Source: Amyloporia xantha
Taxonomy: Eukaryota; Basidiomycota; Agaricomycetes; Polyporales; Adustoporiaceae
Reading direction: 5' to 3'
Assembly (NCBI GenBank): GCA_036971615.1
Contig: JAYKKR010000001.1
Coordinates: 1,922,001-1,986,000, forward strand
DNA length: 64,000 bases
The notes under the pieces were generated by a model. It was not told the origin of the DNA, did not search any database, and worked only from the letters and a program-made list of their open reading frames with translations. The stretch's first letter is position 1. Each line of letters opens with the position of its first letter. The position numbers and the translations under genes are program-made. Of the stretch, positions 38,077 to 49,951 are shown piece by piece.

Positions 38077-39002
38077 CTACTTCGAACTCTTGCCTGCGGG
38101 CGGCTCCTGGCTAACAAACATCTCTGTCACGCCGGCGGTGATTTTCTTCCTCTGTTCATTCAGAAACCCGAAGAACCCATCGTCCCGCGTGGTCTCGCGC
38201 TTGTGGTCCCACTCCTCGGTGTGTCGTGTGACCTGCTGTGCTTCATTCGTCTGTAAGGTGAGTAACGAATTGACGGTCTGCGCCACCCGCGATCATGACG
38301 CGTAAGTACGCGTATACGCGAGCGGTAAGGAAGACAGAGGCGTGATCCACCTTTGTGGAAGACCCGGAAGGGTCACGGAAGTAGGAAACGTCCTGATCAA
38401 TCAGAATGGTGGTCTTCGGGACCGACGGCGGGTTTTCGAGGACTCGGAATCGGTCGAGGTCAGCGCGAGGGAATATCTAGTGCGGCGCCGCATGAACGTG
38501 GGTGGGTATATGCGAACGTCATATGGAGGCAGGCTTCGATGATGACGGAAAACGCAGACCTTGACGAGCCCATTGAACTGGGCGCGAATAGACTTGGTTC
38601 CCTCGGCAAATCCGATCGGATCGTGAAAGACGGCATCAGATGAATATATCGTGTATGTCTCCTGAAAATCCCGAAGAGAGGCGTTGATATTGTGCAATAT
38701 CTCGCGGAAATAAACGCCATACCTCGGATGGTTTGCAAGTGTACAGCTGCAGTCACGTCAGTATCAAAGAATATTTTGCCTTCATACCAGATCAGATGCA
38801 CCTCTTTGATGCCCTGGATGATTTTCTCCTCGTGGGGTTCGATGCTTCTTTCCTTCAGCGACTTAGATTCGTTCGGAGTCAGACCAGACGCATTGGGGGT
38901 GTCCATGTTACCGGAAGACGTATTGCGCAAATTCCTTGCTGCCGCTTGGAATTGGAGACTTGTGAGACGACGAGTGAGATGGGGAACAGGTCGAAGGAGC
39001 AT
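38077..39002 (-). CDS. SnoaL-like protein with possible mitochondrial presequence
   Basis: Four exons (38745-39002, 38560-38700, 38351-38476, 38077-38277) sum to 726 nt, 241 residues. The first 30 residues ('LLRPVPHLTRRLTSLQFQAA') are basic, hydroxylated and free of acids, like a mitochondrial targeting sequence; a second ATG ('MDTPNASG') 32 codons on would remove it. The main part reads 'LRDFQETYTIYSSDAVFHDP', 'AQFNGLVKIFPRADLDRFRV', 'TILIDQDVSYFRD', 'RHTEEWDHKRETTRDDGFFG'. This is the alpha+beta barrel pattern of the SnoaL/NTF2-like superfamily found as a conserved hypothetical protein in basidiomycetes. Substrate is unknown. The first intron is short (44 bp), and its exact ends are the least certain part. 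It lies tail-to-tail with the tomosyn gene. Confidence 0.72.
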
Positions 39003-41690
39003 TAAGCGCGAGCTTACGCGGGGGGCCCCTTATGTAAGTATTTCTCTACTTCCTGCCAGGATCCGCTCACTGAAGTAGAAACGTCTACAGTGCGTAACAC
39101 CATCCCGATCTGGACGTCGAGTGGCGGGAGCCTGGGGGGCGCGCGTCATGAGGTCATCTCACCGCGTTTCAATCACGTGAAATTAGTCTATATCGGGTCA
39201 TCCACGGCGCTCTGGGTATTGGCATCCTCTGATCGACGACACACCATCTACTCACAGCCTCGAGCCTGGCTCTACCAACAGTGGTTCAAGTCTCGCCCAT
39301 TTGCCACAGAACCCTGTCATATACACTTGGAAGTCTATCTGCGCAATCGTTCCGATGCTCAGACCGTCTGGGAATAATAATCAGATCTGATGACCAGGCG
39401 TCTCACGCCTTCAGCAGGTGAACTCGTATGGCAGTGTCTTCACCTCTTCCCATATGCCCAGAAGAATTGCGCAAAGATGCTTCCTAATTTTGTTTGATTT
39501 TATCCGGATCACTAATCTCCGAGTGCGAAAATGTGGACGCGCTCGCTCTCTATACTGCCTGGGTCATCGATTCATGAGTGTTGGGCCACACAGTACTGTC
39601 TGGACAGGGCCGCCGGTCGCCATGATCAGGAGGGGAAGGGTGGACAAGGTGCGATCTTATATTTGCCATATGTTGCTATGCGCACGACTTATTATGGCCA
39701 CACAAGAAGCGTGCATCTCATTTGTTTTCGGAACTGTGTCTTCCTCCGCCATGCTGTTCGTTCCCATCTGTTCCCCGCAAACGTGTTTCATCGGAATTAC
39801 GCAAGTCGCGGAAAGCATGTCGTAAATCCTGTCCTCCTGCACACGCTCGATGTTCCTGCTCAGACGTGCACCATAATAGACTCAATTGGGTGTCATTTCT
39901 CTCGTTAATGTATGCAATGTCGCGCTATCAGCTCGGCAAGGCTGTCCTCAGATCGTTCGCATCTGGAGATGCACGTCGGTTGAAATTCGCTTCTTGACGT
40001 CGGCTAACAAAACGGCAGTTTCTGTTCTAATTGCGGCGAGCGACTGCTTGTGCGACCCTCATGCCATCCGAGTAGGAGGCAAACGGACATGCGTACGGTG
40101 TGCCTTGAGCGTCGTAATTGTTTGCATCTCGACCTTCTATCGCTGCAAGAACAAGCTGTCGAATGTTACGGAATGAAGTGAGTGCCTTTCCATGAGGTGG
40201 TAGGCGTTGGAGAACTGATCTGCGCGTCGTAGACGGACGGATCATCGCTATCTCTGCGTTCCATCCACATTGCAGACTGTAAGGCAGAATGATGTCACCG
40301 GTACACACGACTCTACTCACCTTCAGAGGACCGCGTGTCGAGCCTCGGCCCTCGGGGCTCGAGACCTCCTTTCTAGCCACAATGTCATGTCAAATTCGTT
40401 CCACGCAGCCCATCATATCAGTGGTATAGCAGTTTCCATGTGTCCACATTATGTTCGAATGCACAGTGGATCGTAAACATGTCACATAGAAGAGTGAAAA
40501 CGTACACTTGAGCATGAATCACGTGAATACACCGCCTCGTCGCAGTGGTTTCTCGACACCGACAGTTGGGTCAACCGTCGTATGCATCGACCATCACTCG
40601 GTAGATTTCATCTATCGACATTCACGAACAGCACGGCCTCAAGATCTAGCTTTGGTGGAACGCATGGTTATGTGACACCGCTTACTATAACCCCCATCAT
40701 CTTGTTGTGTTTTCCGGCCCTATTGCCACCATCGACGGTTTTGATGAAAGATGACCCGGATCGTCGGTTTCGAATACGTTGTACCGTGCTAGGGCCGCTT
40801 ACTTGGGCATGGCTATGTAGCGTTGTAGCCAAGATGTTGAAAGGTACGCAGTCAGTGTCCTATGTGGTTGGTTCTCTTCCTGGTCGTTCGCGGTACGCGC
40901 CGTGGTCGATCGTATTCCTCCCGCGTTCGCATCGGGGTTTAGGAATTGGAATTCGGATTTCCCGGTTACTGCGTTCTCGGTTCAGACATGAGATTCGTAG
41001 TTCTGCTGTCTGGCGGTCTGCTGACATCTCGTCCGCGGGACTCCACATGACATATCAGGCTAAATCGTCCACATGTGAACGCGCAGACACGATTAGAATT
41101 TGGCCTGAACTTATTTTCGTCGACATGGGTTGGTCATACTGCTCCGTGCAGACAGCCCGAAACGTGCAGGGATACTACGTGCGTCGTGCGGAGGGCGATT
41201 CCTCTATGAATAGGCTCGCCGAGGTCTACATCCTCTGCCGCTACGGATGCCGCGGCATGCAAGAATTCTAGTGTCTCTCTTCGCGCAAGTTGACCGGGTA
41301 CTCATTCGATCGCGTGTCTTTTCCAGAGCCTTCCCAGCTCTTATCTTGTCGCCCACCGCATGGCCTTCTATAGCTTCCATCGCGACCTCGTGCGGCAAAT
41401 GTCCGGCTCCTGTCGATGCTCTGGAATGGGCCAATCACCGTTCCCTTACCACGTCCGCGTGCTGGGGCGCCATCACCCAATTCGATCTCTGTTCGAGCTT
41501 CCCCGGAACAATGCTGAGCTTGTTTCGTCAAGTGCAGCGGCAGCGTGCTTCCGCTACCATGTGCACCGCAACAGGCTTGCAACTTGGGCGGTGGGATTGT
41601 TGCAATCAGAGGACCTGCGAAAGCCATGGAGCAACCAAAACACGACATATCTCTCGTGCTCGTCAGCTCTTCCGCCCGCGCCCCGTTTTG
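39003..41690. other. 2.7-kb gene-poor region
   Basis: No gene is supported. The longest open frame (40582-41271, plus, 229 codons) has no recognisable domain, signal or intron structure, and overlaps minus-strand frames of similar quality. The right end is the upstream region of the protease gene. Confidence 0.5.
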
Positions 41691-41698
41691 TATAAAGG
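41691..41698 (+). promoter_or_regulatory. TATA box of the aspartic protease gene
   Basis: 'tataaagg' 71 bp upstream of the ATG, preceded by a pyrimidine-rich stretch. A clear TATA box fits a highly expressed, inducible secreted enzyme. Confidence 0.6.
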
Positions 41699-41761
41699 CT
41701 CTGTGCAGACCGCCGTGGATCCCCAGCGTTCGAGCCCTACCTGTTCATTCGCACTACTGCC

Positions 41762-43492
41762 ATGGCACTCGGCTCCTCCCTTCTCGTCACAGTCTTCCTC
41801 GCCCTCGCTGTCGCTGCGAACCCCATTCAGGTCCGCAATGGCATGCTCTCGTTGCCCCTCGCCAAGCGGACGAACACGACCAGCATCGCCAACGTGCTAG
41901 CTCGCGACCAGGCGCGCGCTCAGTCCCTCAAGAACCGCGCCACGTCCAAGGTCAACGCCCGCGCAGGCAGCATCCAGGCCACGAACCAGGCTGAGGACTA
42001 CGTCGTCAGCGTGAGTATCCGCCCCGCCGCGCTCTGTGTCTGCCCGACGTCACTGCTGACATTTGCCTCCCACTGATCTACAGATCGGAATTGGTACCCC
42101 CCCTACCACTTGTGAGTAGATCAGATCTTGCGATGGGGATCAGCTCGGTCTTATCGTCTTTTCAGATACCCTCTTGGTCGACACCGGGTCGTCTAACACT
42201 TGGGTCGGCGCTGGCAAGTCATTCGTCCAGTCGTCCACGACCCAAGACACCGGCGAGCAAGTGGTATGTGTCCTCTCATGATCGGGTTTCATGCGAAGTA
42301 CCTCACGGTTATATCTCAGTCGGTTTCATATGGCTCCGGGTCGTTCTCCGGCGAGGAGTACACCGATGACTTCACGATTGGCAGTCTGACCATCTCGCAA
42401 CAATCGTTCGGAGTTGCGAGCTCATCTCAGGGCTTCTCGGGTGTTGACGGTATCATTGGGTAAGATCAACCAGCATGCTATTCATATGCCCGCATCCTCA
42501 CAATGCTTGTACAGTATTGGGCCAACTGACTTGACTGAGGGCACCCTTCAGAACAGTGATGCTGAGATTCCGACTGGTATGATTGCCCGCCTATCGCACA
42601 TACTGGTTGCTGATGGATACTGCCATCAGTGACCGACAACCTCTACTCGCAAGGCGTGATTTCTGAGGACCTTGTCTCTGTCTACTTCGCCCCGGCCACT
42701 TCCGAGTCTGACACCAATGGTGAACTCACCTTCGGTGGAACTGACTCCTCCAAGTACACCGGTTCTATCAACTACGTGTACGTGCGCATATGATTGCAAT
42801 TTTAAGCAATTGCTGAAATTGTTGGGAGATAGTTCTCTCACGTCGACCTCCCCTGCGAGCTACTACTGGGGTATTGACGAGTCCATTACCTACGGATCTG
42901 AGACCATTCTCAGCGAGACCGCTGGTATCGTCGACACTGGTACTACCCTCATCCTCATCGCCAGCAGTGAGTGACCTGTTCCAATCCCCTCTACGTTCCT
43001 TTTGACAATGGACGTGGCACAGATGCGTACAGCAAGTACCAGAAGGCTACTGGCGCCTCTGAGGACGAGAACACCGGTCTCCTTCGTCTCTCCTCCTCCG
43101 ACTACAGCAAGCTCAAGGACTTGAACTTCAACATCGGCAGCGTAAGCTCATTTCTTAACTCGGCCTATTTAGGTGTTCTGACCGTCGCCCAAATTAGGAA
43201 ACGTACACTCTTTCGGCGAACGCGCAGATCTGGCCGGTGAGTAACTCGTTCAACATTGCACGGCTCCTCGGTCTGCTCACGCATTCCGATGCAGAGGTCG
43301 CTCAACAGTGCCATTGGTGGAAACTCCAACGACATCTACCTCGTCGTCAACTCGATCGGCACGCCGAGTGGCGAGGGTCTCGACTTCATCAACGGGTACA
43401 CCTTCCTCGAACGCTACTACTCCGTCTTCGACACTGGCAACTCGCGTGTCGGTTTCGCCACGACGTCCTACACCGACTCCACGAGCAACTGA
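41762..43492 (+). CDS. polyporopepsin-like secreted aspartic protease (family A1)
   Basis: Secreted pepsin-type endopeptidase. Ten exons (41762-42010, 42084-42111, 42166-42263, 42320-42459, 42515-42576, 42630-42777, 42833-42966, 43023-43141, 43198-43236, 43295-43492) sum to 1215 nt, 404 residues. Signal peptide 'LLVTVFLALAVAANPI'; a basic propeptide to about residue 75; mature enzyme starting near 'ATNQAEDYVVSIGIGTP'. Both catalytic aspartates are present: 'TLLVDTGSSNTWVGAG' (near 98) and 'AGIVDTGTTLILIA' (near 275). The flap Tyr is in 'SVSYGSGSFSGEEY'. The absence of Cys in the mature part and the overall sequence fit polyporopepsin of white-rot Polyporales. A TATA box lies 71 bp upstream. 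Confidence 0.93.
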
Positions 43493-44152
43493 GCGTGTGC
43501 AGTCGTGCGTGGCGGCGGGGGCTCAAAAGCACCAATCATGGATCAAGGGGTGTTGGGGGCGTTGGCTGCAGCAGAAGAACTCTTGTGTTCAAATCAATTG
43601 TCATTTATATATCGCAAATGCATTTGGGGTTTATGTTCAGCGCGATTGTGTGACTAGTGTTCGTGCCACCTTCCATTCAAAACGGTATCATCGCGCCTAT
43701 TGTGTCACGCTATATTCCGACCTTCAAGCCGGCTCCCTACATATCAAACAGCGCCTGCCTATCTCCTCAAAGACACTTATCCATATACGTCTTTCATTCT
43801 CGGAGCAGAATGATGCATGGTCTCAATACCATGATGAAATTAACTTATCTCTTGAAGTGTTCCCTGGAACTACCTAGTATGTATAGCCGTATAACCTTCT
43901 GCGACATTCCAACACACCCAAGGGGCCTATAAGCTTAAGAATTCGTGTATCCGCAATATTAATGTTGAATCCATGCAGTATATGCTCAATCTACAAGATG
44001 GATGGGAATATGGTATGTGTTGAGCTACAATTTCAGTGAATTACATGATACGAGAGTACGAGAAACTCGGCGAGTATGCGAGACCCAAACTAGACCTACA
44101 GATTGCGTATTCGATTCTCGATAGCGATATATTTCCGATCAGATACACACGG
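43493..44152. other. AT-rich convergent intergenic region
   Basis: Between the protease and RING E3 3' ends. Short overlapping frames only; no gene is seen. Confidence 0.6.
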
Positions 44153-45903
44153 TTAGTCCAACTGATCGCTCCAACCGCCTGGAATGCTTTCACCGCCGGT
44201 CTCCTGTGCAGGGCGGTTCGAGTTGGTCCTTGACTGGTTGCCGCCTGTGCCTTGACTACTGCTGTTGTTGTTTCCATTGCTACCACTGCTACCGCCTGCG
44301 AATCCGAAGAGACTGCTGAACAATCCGTTCCCACCATTGGATCCGCGTCCGCCAGAAAATGTGAAGTTTTGTCGGTGATCATCGGGGCTTGGGGAACGGT
44401 CGTTTCCTGACCCGGAGCCGCCGGGAGGGCCAGGACCAGGAGTGTGGTGCTCAGGTTGTGGAATGAGTTGGTATCTCACAAGAGAATAAGTCAAACGTAG
44501 TAGGTTTGACGAAACAAGACCAACCTGCAGACAGGACATGTACCACTTGACTTGAGCCATGGCATGATACACGACTCATGGAACGAGTGCTTGCACGGCA
44601 ATGTTACGACTATACGCTCATCATCATCTTCGACATCGAGCTTGAACTGGTCTTTGCAAACGGCGCAATCTTTCTCAAGCAAAGGAGCTGAAACCATGAA
44701 CGTGCTTTAGCACAGCCAGCGGAAGAATATGAAGCACGAGCATACATCCTTCCTCCAGAACTGTCCTAGGCAGATTTGCCATTATTTCTTCGGTCGCCGG
44801 GACTGGAGCATTCGAGTTCGAATTCTCCATGATCTGTGTGATAATTTGGTCCAGCGCTATTAACAAGGTTGGTCAGGCATGAGCCGCGCCAATCGAAGAG
44901 CAGGCATTACCCTCTTGATTGAAGACATAATCTCCCCATCTACCGTTCTCTGCGCCCTCAGGGGCGCCAAAGAGACCACCGAACAAGTCGTTGATATGTT
45001 CACCGCCACCACCTTGCCCAGGACGATTCGCCAACATCGCCAACAGGTACTGTGCCATCAACGGTCCAGTTATCGTGTTACGATCTTCGCGAGCGTCCGG
45101 CGGTGCATCGTGGCGTGGATTCGGACCTCGTGCCATGAATCTAGAAGGTCATGAAGACCAAGAAGGCTATGAAACGGAACAAAACACTTGCTCTGAGAAC
45201 AAAGGGGGTACATTGTCTGCACCGCGTGGTGGCCTTGAGCCTCCTATGAACATAGCGCGCGCCCGGCCATCTGGTGACCCTTGAATCCTAATAGTAAGAC
45301 CACTGCCTTCACCCTGGATGCTGTGTCAAGGCTGGCAACTGCTAGCATTGGAAGACGACGAACCATGCCCATGCGATCGGGTCGACCAATAGGTCCTTCC
45401 GACTGAGAGCGCTGAGCACTAGGCGTGGGATCCACCCCAACGGTGGTATTAGGACCGAAACCTCGCATGAGTGCACGGAGGCCTGCTGTAAACGATTGGG
45501 ATATCAGAGTGTATTGTAGGATATCGCCAGCAGCGTAGCATACTTAGGAATCCATCCATGTTAGGGGGTAAAGCATCGTCGTCAAATCCGTCGTGGACAT
45601 GCTGGAACTCGCGGGGGTCGTCGTCTGGATTCTCGAGCTGCATCCACCTTCGTCTGAGACCGGCATATCGCCACAGATCGCTAAAGACAAACCTTCTCTA
45701 CAAACGTCCCATTACATGATGCGCAATGGGGATCTGGGACCTGGGGCATTGTCACTGAGGTTCATGGGAACAAGATAAAGACCACTGACCATTAGAGGTC
45801 TCATCTCGGCATTGCACTACCGAAGCTGTTCAAGCTGCTGCATGGTAGAGACGATGTGCAAACGTACCTCATAGCAGTACCAGAGAGGTTCTCTACTCGA
45901 CAT
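44153..45903 (-). CDS. RNF115/126-type RING-H2 E3 ubiquitin ligase
   Basis: Probable cytosolic E3 ligase. The N-terminal exons join to 'REPLWYCYECNAEMRPLMV' and 'PDPHCASCNGTFVEK', the small zinc finger (two CxxC pairs) of the RNF115/126/BCA2 family. Then come 'LENPDDDPREFQHVH' and 'DDALPPNMDGFL', a low-complexity linker, 'GPLMAQYLLAMLANRPGQGG' and 'DYVFNQEALDQIITQIMENS', typical of the family's middle part. The RING-H2 reads 'CAVCKDQFKLDVEDDDERIV' and 'LPCKHSFHESCIMPWLKSSG' followed by 'TCPVCR', a complete C3H2C3 set. A Gly/Ser/Asn-rich tail ends 'GGWSDQLD'. At least six introns; the intron between the linker exons near 45300-45530 was not fixed precisely. Start is ATG at 45903. Divergent from the aldehyde dehydrogenase gene. 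Confidence 0.83.
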
Positions 45904-46144
45904 CGTGATAGTGTGTGTACAGTAACAACCTTGCGTACTGCACCGAGTCAATGGTGGTGGTGGTGTGTGGCTGAACAAGCCAGAAATGACGTTGGCAGTG
46001 CTGCCTAAGGCGCTAGGGATGGCCAGCCACTGAGGACAAACAGCGGGCAACAACGCGAACACGCGATGCCACGATCAACGTGCTTTTCGAACTGTACCAG
46101 ACCATCCTGCCCTCGACGGCCCCTCACGCGTTCACGACTCTCCC
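45904..46144. promoter_or_regulatory. 241-bp divergent promoter, RING E3 and aldehyde dehydrogenase
   Basis: Start codons face outward from this interval. No TATA box or repeated site stands out. Confidence 0.45.
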
Positions 46145-48588
46145 ATGGCTTTCTCGAGCGACGACGAAGGCGGGCTGGGTGCCCTCTACCTGCTCTCCTC
46201 TTTCTTCGCTCTCGGGATCTATCTCGTCTTTCATCGCTTCCAGACCGTCCACAATCGTGCGGTGCCGTTCCGGGTGGATGTCCCCTCAGTACGCGTTTCT
46301 CATTCATACGTACGAGCATCACGTAACAAATTTACAGCAAATAGGCCCTCAGTTTGAGGCGCACAAAATACCCAATCCACACCTCGAGTCGCATCTGCTG
46401 TACGAAGAGTTGAGACCGACTTTCTATACTGAAGACAGGAAATACATCACCTGCTTCGATCCTGCAACGTCGTACCATCTTGGCACATATGTGGCGGACA
46501 ACTCGGTGGAAATATCCCAGAAGATCGGACGGGCCGCCGAAGCTCAGAAGGAGTGGAAGAAGACTTCATTCAGAGACCGGAGACGCATGATCAGGAGTTT
46601 GAAGAAATGGCTAGTGGACCACCAGGAGATCTGCGCTAAGGTGGCTTGTCGAGACACTGGGAAGACCAGTAAGTGGGACACCTTTATGCGCCCTACTAAC
46701 ATCCCTCTGAGTGTCGTGTGACCCGCATAGTGCTCGATGCTGCTCTCGGGGAAATCCTCACGACCTGCGCTAAGATGGACTGGTTGATCAACCACGGAGA
46801 GCGCTACCTGCGCCCTGAGCGAAGACGAAGTAGTTTGCTCATGTTTTACAAGAAAGGATACGTCTACTATGAGCCTCTTGGCGTCGTAGCCGCAATAGTC
46901 TCTTGGAACTATCGTCTGTGTCTTCGTCTCATTGGTTCGCCTGCCTTCTGAAATCGAGACTTCGTTCATAGCCCTCCACAACGCTTGGTCACCCATCCTT
47001 GCTGCCCTTTTTGCCGGCAACGCCGTTGTACTGAAATGCTCCGAGCAAGTCATCTGGTCGACAACCTGGTTTGTCACGGTAATCAAGGAATGTCTCCGTG
47101 CATGTGGACGCGACCCAGAGCTTGTTCAGGTATGTCTGTGTGCATCCCTCACGCTGCATGTCTCATGTGTCGCATAGCTGGTGTGCTGTTACCCCGAGGA
47201 TGCCGAAGCGGTCACAAAATCTGAGTTTATCAAACACATCACCTTCATTGGATCGGAGAAAGTGGGGCGACAAGTATGTGATTATGTATCTTCCTGCAAG
47301 GGAATTTTGTACAACGTTGGTTCCAGGTCGCCATTGCAGCAACGGAACATCTGACTCCGGTGACACTGGAGCTCGGAGGCAAGGACCCAGCTCTCATCAT
47401 GCCAGAAACAGACCTCAAGCAATGGCTGAGCCTCTGGATGCGCGGAATCTAGTATGTACCACTGCTTTTGTGGCTGATCTCATGGTTGACCCCAAGGCGC
47501 GCAGTCAGAACGCGGGACAGAACTGCATCGGCATCGAGCGCCTCATTGTGCACTCATCACAGTACCAGGAACTTCGCGACATGCTGGTCCAGCGCGTATC
47601 CGAGCTTCGCCTGGGCTGCGCGCTGTCAAATCCGAACGACGGGTTTGTGCCCAATGTGGACGTCGGTGCGATGATCTCAGCAGACAGGGTAGAGTATGTG
47701 CGCCGGATGGTCCAGGTCGCGACGGATGCGGACCTGGACGTCGAGGGTGGGGAACCGTACAGGCATCCTTATCTTGAGCACGGAGCGTACTTTACGCCCA
47801 CTGTCATTGGGGACGTCGATCCGGATGATGAGATCGCGCAGCAGGAGCGTGAGTTGGGCCATTGAATCAAAGACCCGGCTGGAGAACTGACATGTACATT
47901 CAGTGTTTGCGCCAGTTGCGGTGATCATCAAGTACGAGACTCTGAACGAGGCCATATCGATCGCGAACGGCACTCGATACGGTCTAGGTGCAAGTGTTTT
48001 TGGCCCTGACCAGGAGAAGTGTGTCAACGTTGCAAGGCAGCTGGAATGCGGGATGGTTTCTATCAACGACTTTGGCGTATTCTATGTGAGTGCAATTTCG
48101 TAACCGTGTGTGGGTCACGCGCTAACTCGGATCTCAGCTGAAGTAGGTCATTTTATGCCTCCCGAGGGGCAACCGCTGACGATAAGCTCACGTCTATACA
48201 GCCAAGATCTGCCATTTGGAGGCACAAAAGCGAGCGGTTACGGCAGATTTGGTACGCAATTCAATACCCTCACGAACGTGCATTATTTTCTAATCTAACC
48301 CTCGTGCACAGGCGGACCTGAAGGGCTGCGCGCGCTCACGAACCCCAAGGCTATTGTTGTGGACCGCTTTGCGTGGGCTGTACAGACGACCATTCCGAAG
48401 CCGGTGGACTACCCGATTCCTTCGATCAAGCAAAGCTGGTACGTAACTGTCCTGAAGGACGTCCTCTTATCTGCGCTGACGTTTTGTATAGGGAATTCAT
48501 CAGCGGGCTTGTGGGATTCGTATACGGGGACTCGTGGCGAGCGCGGATAGATTCGCTTGTTCGCCTTGTGCAGGTGTCAGGCAGGTAG
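46145..48588 (+). CDS. membrane-anchored aldehyde dehydrogenase (MSC7-like) with a 5-nt microexon
   Basis: NAD(P)-dependent aldehyde dehydrogenase. Twelve exons sum to 1842 nt, 613 residues: 46145-46288, 46338-46668, 46731-46913, 46972-47129, 47178-47273, 47327-47451, 47505-47848, 47904-48085, 48138-48142, 48202-48251, 48312-48438, 48492-48588. The N-terminus carries a membrane segment ('LGALYLLSSFFALGIYLVF', about residues 12-30). Family marks: 'PLGVVAAIVSWNYPLHNAWS', 'GNAVVLKCSEQV', 'HITFIGSEKVGRQ' (cofactor), 'TPVTLELGGKDPALI' (general-base Glu), 'QNAGQNCIGIERL' (nucleophile Cys), 'LPFGGTKASGYGRFG'. The exon 48138-48142 is only CTGAA. Without it the frame is lost, and with it the text reads 'FGVFYLNQDLPFGGT', as the family requires. 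Length and plan match fungal MSC7 proteins; substrate unknown. Confidence 0.9.
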
Positions 48589-48848
48589 CTGTCCGCCTGG
48601 GGGGAAGACAGATATAGGTTGACGTGCTGTATATACCACACGATCTAATTCTTTTCGATCACATATATTTGACGGGTTCTGATCGTAGCGTACAGGCAGA
48701 AACAGCATACTGTTATCACGTTGGACAGCGTCCGTTGTCTGATGCCGTGAGGTGGGGCATATGGTTTTGTTGTGGCGCTCTGTCGTCGTGGCTCAGTTGA
48801 CGCTGGGTTGACGCACACTCCGTGTGCGAGCAGATTTATGGCGGATTG
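48589..48848. other. intergenic 3' flank
   Basis: 3' flank of the aldehyde dehydrogenase up to the hairpin element. No gene is seen. Confidence 0.6.
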
Positions 48849-48856
48849 ACGTGCGG
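48849..48856 (+). repeat. left 8-bp target site duplication (ACGTGCGG)
   Basis: Direct copy of 49124-49131, immediately outside the hairpin element. Confidence 0.85.
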
Positions 48857-49123
48857 TGGTCTCGTACCCAGACTTTTTATGCCGCACCCCACCACCGCGA
48901 ATAAGACGTCTGGGGCATTTGAACCGTGAGGCCCCCCCTTCGGATTAGCGCCCTTGATCGACCAATCAGAGGGCCCCATCGGGGCCGGTTGGGCCTGAGC
49001 CACGATCCCTGATTGGCTCACACCCGGCGCTAAGCGGAAGGGGGGGTGTCACGGTTCAAATGCCCCAGACGGTATACATGTGCGGTGGTTGGGTGCGACA
49101 TATACCGTCTGGGTACGAGACCA
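48857..49123. mobile_element. 267-bp hairpin MITE, 8-bp target duplication
   Basis: The element begins TGGTCTCGTACCCAGAC and ends with its exact reverse complement. Inverted similarity continues through about 96 bp on each side (48857-48952 against 49027-49123) with a few mismatched blocks, including an identical 22-bp core starting GTCTGGGGCATTTGAACC. The centre ('ggccccatcggggcc') is itself palindromic, so the whole element can fold into one hairpin. Each arm also holds smaller inverted repeats ('cccagacggtata' and its complement at the right end). It is flanked by ACGTGCGG on both sides. An 8-bp duplication suits the hAT superfamily but also some others; no coding capacity. Confidence 0.87.
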
Positions 49124-49131
49124 ACGTGCGG
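49124..49131 (+). repeat. right 8-bp target site duplication (ACGTGCGG)
   Basis: Direct copy of 48849-48856, immediately outside the hairpin element. Confidence 0.85.
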
Positions 49132-49951
49132 ATGCAAATGACCTCGAGCCCCACAACGTTCGTACAGTCGATATCTCTCCACCTGCACGGTCTCTATGTC
49201 CATGCCATGGCTCTCCGGCCTTTGATCAACAGCGGTCGAAGACGGTTTCTCCGTCCGACTTAGTTCCGTGCGCACCTGCTCGCGGTCGTGCTTCTTCCAT
49301 TTGATGGCCCTTTGCTCGAAAACCGATCAGTCGAGGGCCGTCGGTACTGTAGATTCGATGTCTCGATGCCGGTAGGTGGGGGATCTACAGTGACACACGT
49401 ACGTACGATGGCGATGGCGATGACGATGGAGAGTGCGCAGCACCTCGGTCCTACAGCGAGAGAGCTCCCATCGCCACTCCTAATTCCCCCATGCGGCCAT
49501 GTGAGGTACCGCGGCCGCGCGGCGCATGGTGCCGTCTTCGATCGCCTGCATCGCCTGAGCCTATCTCAATATCTGCATGGAACGTTTGTGGCGGACGGGC
49601 ACGCGCACGTCGTCACACCCTTCCCGTCTCAGTCTCGCTCTATCACTCCCAGCCGGGCGAGCCCACCACCCTGGTCCTGCTGCCGGCCGCTGCAAGCCAC
49701 ACGAGGGGAAGCTCCGCGGAATCATCATGGAACCTCGAAGCTTCCCAGTGCCCCGCATGCGACACCATATGCATAAGCTTATATAACGGCGTGCACGCTG
49801 TGCTGGACGGGCTGAATATTGCATCCCCCCTTCTCCTCCCGCCCGCCCCCGCTCTTAACCCGTGCTTCGTTGTACTTCTAGACATCCAGATTTCGAATTC
49901 TGCCAGTGGACGCGTACGTTTGAACACTTGACTTCGACGACCCCCCACACG
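49132..49951. other. upstream region of the RNase T2 gene
   Basis: No gene is supported; overlapping frames on both strands have no recognisable content. 'tatataa' at 49780-49786 may be the TATA box of the RNase gene (ATG 49952), with a pyrimidine-rich stretch near 49820-49850 after it. Confidence 0.5.

Noticed and set aside
40582..41271. A 229-codon open frame upstream of the protease
   Set aside because: No recognisable domain or splice pattern, unusual composition, and overlapping frames of equal length on the other strand.
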